Positions 4,078 through 6,521 of a DNA stretch of 6,521 nucleotides are shown here, one piece after another. The notes beneath the pieces are model-generated. The model was not told the DNA's origin and searched no databases. It saw only the letters and a list, made by a program, of their open reading frames with translations. A program made the position numbers and the translations under genes. Source of the DNA: Globobulimina sp. (taxonomy: Eukaryota; Foraminifera; Rotaliida); contig PIVH01000283.1 in assembly GCA_003354225.1 (NCBI GenBank), forward strand, positions 1 through 6,521, given 5' to 3'. Each line of letters starts with the position of its first letter. The stretch's first letter is position 1.

Positions 4078-6279
4078 TCAAATATATAGACCTTCAACTT
4101 TGGCGACTAATTCTTTATTGGAGGCGGTATCGGTTCGCTTATTGCCATTCATCTTTCTTTGCATGATATCCATAATTATTTCTTCATGAGAGCGCGTCTC
4201 CTCTTTCGCTACAGATTGGGCTAAAAAGAGCGCGGCTTCCTTATCTTGATTGCGGTCGACGGTTAATGCGGAGATAGAATGTGACTGCAGAGTAATAAGC
4301 TTCTTTTGAGGCGAATCGAAGGCCGAAAACGAATAACGATTTCCGGACTGATTCAGACTGTGGGAAATACGATCAATCTTCGCATTGATTTCACGGTCCA
4401 TTTTATTCAATTTGTCGGCAAATACAGCGCTTTTCTTATTGCGCACTGCATCATCGTCATTCAATTTATTATCATCCAATTTATTATCATCACAAAACTG
4501 ATACGGATTGGTCGCAAATTGCGTTTTGTGGGAAGATGGAGGAGGCGACGACGAGGTCGATGTGGAAAGGATAGAATGTACGAATTCTTTCCTACGTTTG
4601 TTGCCATGGGAATTGGACTCAAAATCGCCGGCAAATTGTACCATTTGGTCGGCAGAGCGCGCTTTCTTAAAATATCGGACTTGTTTATAAACTACGCGGT
4701 CTTTGAAATGCGGACAATGCCATCGCTTCAATTGATTATTGGTGCGATCTAAATAACGATCTGACCGTAATTGTGTGACTCTGGCCAATGTTTGAGGCAC
4801 CATCCAATTCCACCAAAATTTGATTTTTTCACTTTGCGTGTAATTTTTAAAAAAGAAAATGGTAAAAATAAAATCAATGATTGAACGGCTGTCATTGGTT
4901 TGGGATACATCGGTGAATAAATCATGAAAGTTCATCGTATATAGCATATTCAACGTAATTCCGGTCATAATAATATTATCGACAAACGCCATAAAACCAA
5001 TTCGGCGCTCTTCATTATAAATTTGCAACGTTTCTGACAACGTTTTGCCGGCTTCGAGGGATTCCTCGATTGCATGTAATAAATTGGCGAAGAAATTTCG
5101 TGCAGAAATGTACAAATTCAATAAATTGGCGGTTGCTGTCGGCTCATTCAATTTTTTGCATCGATATGATAACACATTATTTAATTTCAATGCATCGCGA
5201 CGTAAATCTTTATCGGCTTTAAAAAATTTGAATTTTTTATTGGATAAATACGAATAAATCACTTTCTTTGCTAAATATGCGTTTAATTGTGATATTGGAT
5301 CAAATTCTTCATGTTCTTGGCTTTGAAATGGGTCCAAAGCAAATAACATTGTATCCTTTGGAGTTAATAAATCATTGACTGTCTCAATGGATGTTTTTAA
5401 TTCTTCGAACTGGGCACCGCGACGTTTCTGGGTTTCCTGGGTTTCCTTGGTTTTGTTGGTTTGGGTTTGTGTTTGGTTTGCTTTGGGTTTCCTGGGTTTC
5501 CTGTTTTTGTTTGTATTCTTGTTTTTATTTTTCGTATTTTTGTTTTTATTAATATTGGCATCATTGGCCTCATCATCATCTGTGGGGTCATCCGTATCCA
5601 TCGCCTTCTTGTCCGAAGTTAGGATGTCATCATTCAAAATATGGACGTCCGGGGAATCATTCCCTGAAAGAAATGAATCGACATTGGCATCATTTGAGGT
5701 TTGTTGGGATTGTGATCCTGTAATATGGGCAAAATCCGCTCCTTGGGAGAGCTGAAACGCTTCTTCGGGATTGATGTCATATTTGCCATCATCCGTTTCG
5801 TCATTGTCATCACAGGAATCATCATTGTTGTTGGAATTGTCATCGTCGTTGTTAATAAAGAATGGCGATGTCGATAAGTCATAGTCTGCGAGACTTCGTT
5901 TATATTTTGTCCACGTACGAGAGGTGCGGAAGGCGATAACGACAGAGACTAATAATTTGCGGCAGAAGGCAGTGATCAAATCTTTCTCAATTCGAACGAA
6001 ATTCGCAGGTCGCGGTTTGGCCGCAGTCCATTTCAATTTTAATCGATCTAATACAGCTTCGTACGATGACGATTTCTTTGGTATCACATATACGAATTTG
6101 TTCGATTTAATATATGATAATATCTCTTCATAATCTTCCTTAAAATATTTGATAGGAGCGCTCTTTGGATCCTTCAATGGGGATTTATACAATGAAGGAG
6201 TACAGAAAAATAGTGCAGGATCAGCATTTACTTTGCTTGCAAATGTATTGAATGCATCTAATGATAATGCCAACGCCAT
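4078..6279 (-). CDS. ORF1, large charged low-complexity protein of unknown family
   Basis: 733 residues from a true ATG (followed by G at +4) to TGA; it is the only gene in the window with a clear start codon. I do not recognise a family. Residues 1-130 look folded, with mixed charge. At 143-170 there is an Asp/Asn-rich tract, at 207-240 a second acidic stretch, and at 241-287 a Lys/Asn/Thr/Gln low-complexity run with basic clusters (NRKPRKPK at 259-266, QKRR at 284-287). Residues 290-550 look like a helical globular domain, rich in Phe/Tyr/Trp, with NEERRIGFMAF at 422-432 and a WWNW patch at 489-492. A basic cluster NKRRKE (560-565) could be a nuclear-localisation signal. Then come a Ser/Pro stretch (572-583), an Asp-Asn-Lys-Leu repeat (597-606), and a C-terminus with likely coiled helices (614-643, 676-712). 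Position as first gene suggests a Gag-type structural protein, but a separate zinc-knuckle Gag follows, so an accessory element protein or an unrelated host gene remain possible. Confidence 0.8.
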   Translation of the reverse strand: MALALSLDAFNTFASKVNADPALFFCTPSLYKSPLKDPKSAPIKYFKEDYEEILSYIKSNKFVYVIPKKSSSYEAVLDRLKLKWTAAKPRPANFVRIEKDLITAFCRKLLVSVVIAFRTSRTWTKYKRSLADYDLSTSPFFINNDDDNSNNNDDSCDDNDETDDGKYDINPEEAFQLSQGADFAHITGSQSQQTSNDANVDSFLSGNDSPDVHILNDDILTSDKKAMDTDDPTDDDEANDANINKNKNTKNKNKNTNKNRKPRKPKANQTQTQTNKTKETQETQKRRGAQFEELKTSIETVNDLLTPKDTMLFALDPFQSQEHEEFDPISQLNAYLAKKVIYSYLSNKKFKFFKADKDLRRDALKLNNVLSYRCKKLNEPTATANLLNLYISARNFFANLLHAIEESLEAGKTLSETLQIYNEERRIGFMAFVDNIIMTGITLNMLYTMNFHDLFTDVSQTNDSRSIIDFIFTIFFFKNYTQSEKIKFWWNWMVPQTLARVTQLRSDRYLDRTNNQLKRWHCPHFKDRVVYKQVRYFKKARSADQMVQFAGDFESNSHGNKRRKEFVHSILSTSTSSSPPPSSHKTQFATNPYQFCDDNKLDDNKLNDDDAVRNKKSAVFADKLNKMDREINAKIDRISHSLNQSGNRYSFSAFDSPQKKLITLQSHSISALTVDRNQDKEAALFLAQSVAKEETRSHEEIIMDIMQRKMNGNKRTDTASNKELVAKVEGLYI
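4462..4491 (-). repeat. 15-bp tandem repeat in ORF1
   Basis: CAATTTATTATCATC is present twice with no gap (4462-4476 and 4477-4491). It is in frame and encodes the Asp-Asp-Asn-Lys-Leu repeat at residues 597-606. Because its length is a multiple of three, it does not disturb the frame. Confidence 0.9.
5418..5562 (-). repeat. Low-complexity purine-rich coding tract of ORF1
   Basis: The coding strand is almost pure A with scattered C and G here and encodes residues about 240-287: Lys-Asn and Lys-Asn-Thr runs, then Arg-Lys-Pro-Arg-Lys-Pro, then Thr-Gln/Thr-Lys runs. Imperfect CCTGGGTTTCC words recur on the plus strand (near 5435 and 5490). The tract was probably made by replication slippage; the opposite-strand frame it creates is hydrophobic and not a gene. 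Confidence 0.7.
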
Positions 6280-6284
6280 ACGGG

Positions 6285-6308
6285 ATGGTATATACTAAAA
6301 TGGTATAT
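6285..6308. repeat. 9-nt direct repeat next to the ORF1 start
   Basis: ATGGTATAT occurs at 6285-6293 and 6300-6308 (period 15), read ATATACCAT on the coding strand and ending 6 nt before the ORF1 ATG. It is AT-rich and TATA-like, but it is too close to the ATG to act as a TATA box unless the 5' leader is extremely short. Confidence 0.7.
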
Positions 6309-6490
6309 GCACACTGTCCAATCAATGGTTTGTTGACGTTCGAGGCTCGTTGCTGTTTTATGTGTAGTCGCTACCTACAAAAAGAAAATGAAAGAAGACG
6401 AAGAAGAGAGAAGTTTTAGTGAACTAAAGATAAATAATAAAACAAAGTAAGATGAAACGCACTTTTACATTTTATGAATCATAACACTGC

Positions 6491-6514
6491 GTTTTATTTG
6501 TAAACAAATAAAAC
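6491..6514. repeat. Perfect 11-bp inverted repeat
   Basis: GTTTTATTTGT (6491-6501) and ACAAATAAAAC (6504-6514) are perfect reverse complements separated by AA. The right arm contains AAATAAAA, close to a polyadenylation signal on the plus strand, and the mirror copy does the same on the minus strand. It may mark a gene or element boundary. Confidence 0.85.
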
Positions 6515-6521
6515 TCCGAAT

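Larger units (their letters stand above)
1..6279 (-). mobile_element. Tyrosine-recombinase retrotransposon (DIRS/Ngaro/VIPER-like), partial
   Basis: Seen: four minus-strand coding units in the order ORF1, zinc-knuckle Gag-like protein, reverse transcriptase-RNase H, tyrosine recombinase. Known: RT-RH of DIRS type together with a tyrosine recombinase defines the YR retrotransposons (DIRS, PAT, Ngaro, VIPER), which integrate without a DDE integrase. No methyltransferase domain follows RNase H, unlike DIRS and PAT, so a Ngaro- or VIPER-like layout fits better. The recombinase runs off at position 1, so the 3' end is missing. No split direct repeats or long inverted terminal repeats are seen, and the 5' end is not proven; it may lie within or beyond 6280-6521. 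Inclusion of ORF1 in the element is inferred from orientation and spacing only. RT-RH is free of stops, so the copy is young or active, although the frame breaks could also be decay. Confidence 0.75.
6280..6521 (-). promoter_or_regulatory. Leader region upstream of ORF1
   Basis: No gene is seen. In the coding direction it holds the inverted repeat at 6514-6491, two pyrimidine stretches each closed by TAG (TTTATCTTTAG near 6423; a long C/T tract at 6414-6378 ending GTAG at 6375), a TGGACAG word (6320-6314) shared with the ORF1-gag spacer, and a 9-nt direct repeat just before the ATG. The tract plus TAG resembles a 3' splice site, so the ORF1 mRNA may have a spliced leader exon; it could equally be promoter or terminal-repeat sequence of the element. 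Confidence 0.4.

Noticed and set aside
4306-4752. 148-codon plus-strand frame
   Set aside because: It is antisense to the well-supported ORF1; Ile/Arg-rich content mirrors the ORF1 codons, with no domain sign.
5375-5755. Hydrophobic 126-codon plus-strand frame resembling membrane segments
   Set aside because: It is the complement of the Lys/Asn/Asp low-complexity part of ORF1; T-rich complement always reads as Phe/Leu/Val.

Overview
The window looks like part of a retrotransposon that uses a tyrosine recombinase (YR) instead of a DDE integrase, i.e. the DIRS/Ngaro/VIPER order. It probably sits in the AT-rich genome of a microbial eukaryote. Reasons for a eukaryote: no operon-style ribosome-binding sites, long Asn/Asp/Lys low-complexity runs in a protein, AT-rich spacers with pyrimidine tracts, and a reverse transcriptase/RNase H of DIRS type. 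I cannot name the host from sequence alone. All supported genes lie on the minus strand, so the element reads from high to low coordinates.

Layout in reading direction. 6521-6280: leader without a gene, holding a perfect 11-bp inverted repeat, a pyrimidine tract ending in TAG, and a 9-nt direct repeat just before the first start codon. 6279-4078: ORF1, 733 codons with a real ATG, highly charged and low-complexity in its N-terminal half, family not recognised. 4077-3546: AT-rich spacer with a strong imperfect hairpin. 3524-2473: a Gag-like protein split over two frames (132 + 226 codons) that overlap by 28 nt and differ by -1; the second part has an Arg/Asn/Pro-rich linker and a C-x2-H-x4-H-x4-C zinc knuckle. 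2472-2220: spacer with a nested A-B-B-A direct repeat. 2213-441: intact reverse transcriptase plus RNase H, 590 codons. 450-1: an open frame with the N-terminal core-binding domain of a tyrosine recombinase; it runs off the window, so its catalytic domain is not visible.

As a system: the Gag-like protein would form the particle and bind RNA, RT-RH would make cDNA, and the YR would insert a (presumably circular) DNA by recombination. No DIRS-type methyltransferase domain lies between RNase H and YR, which points to a Ngaro- or VIPER-like layout rather than classical DIRS-1. Unusual points: the large ORF1 placed before a separate zinc-knuckle Gag; no usable ATG at the opening of the Gag, RT or YR frames; repeated -1 relations between successive frames; and HIDD instead of YxDD at the RT active site. 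Element ends are not proven inside the window.
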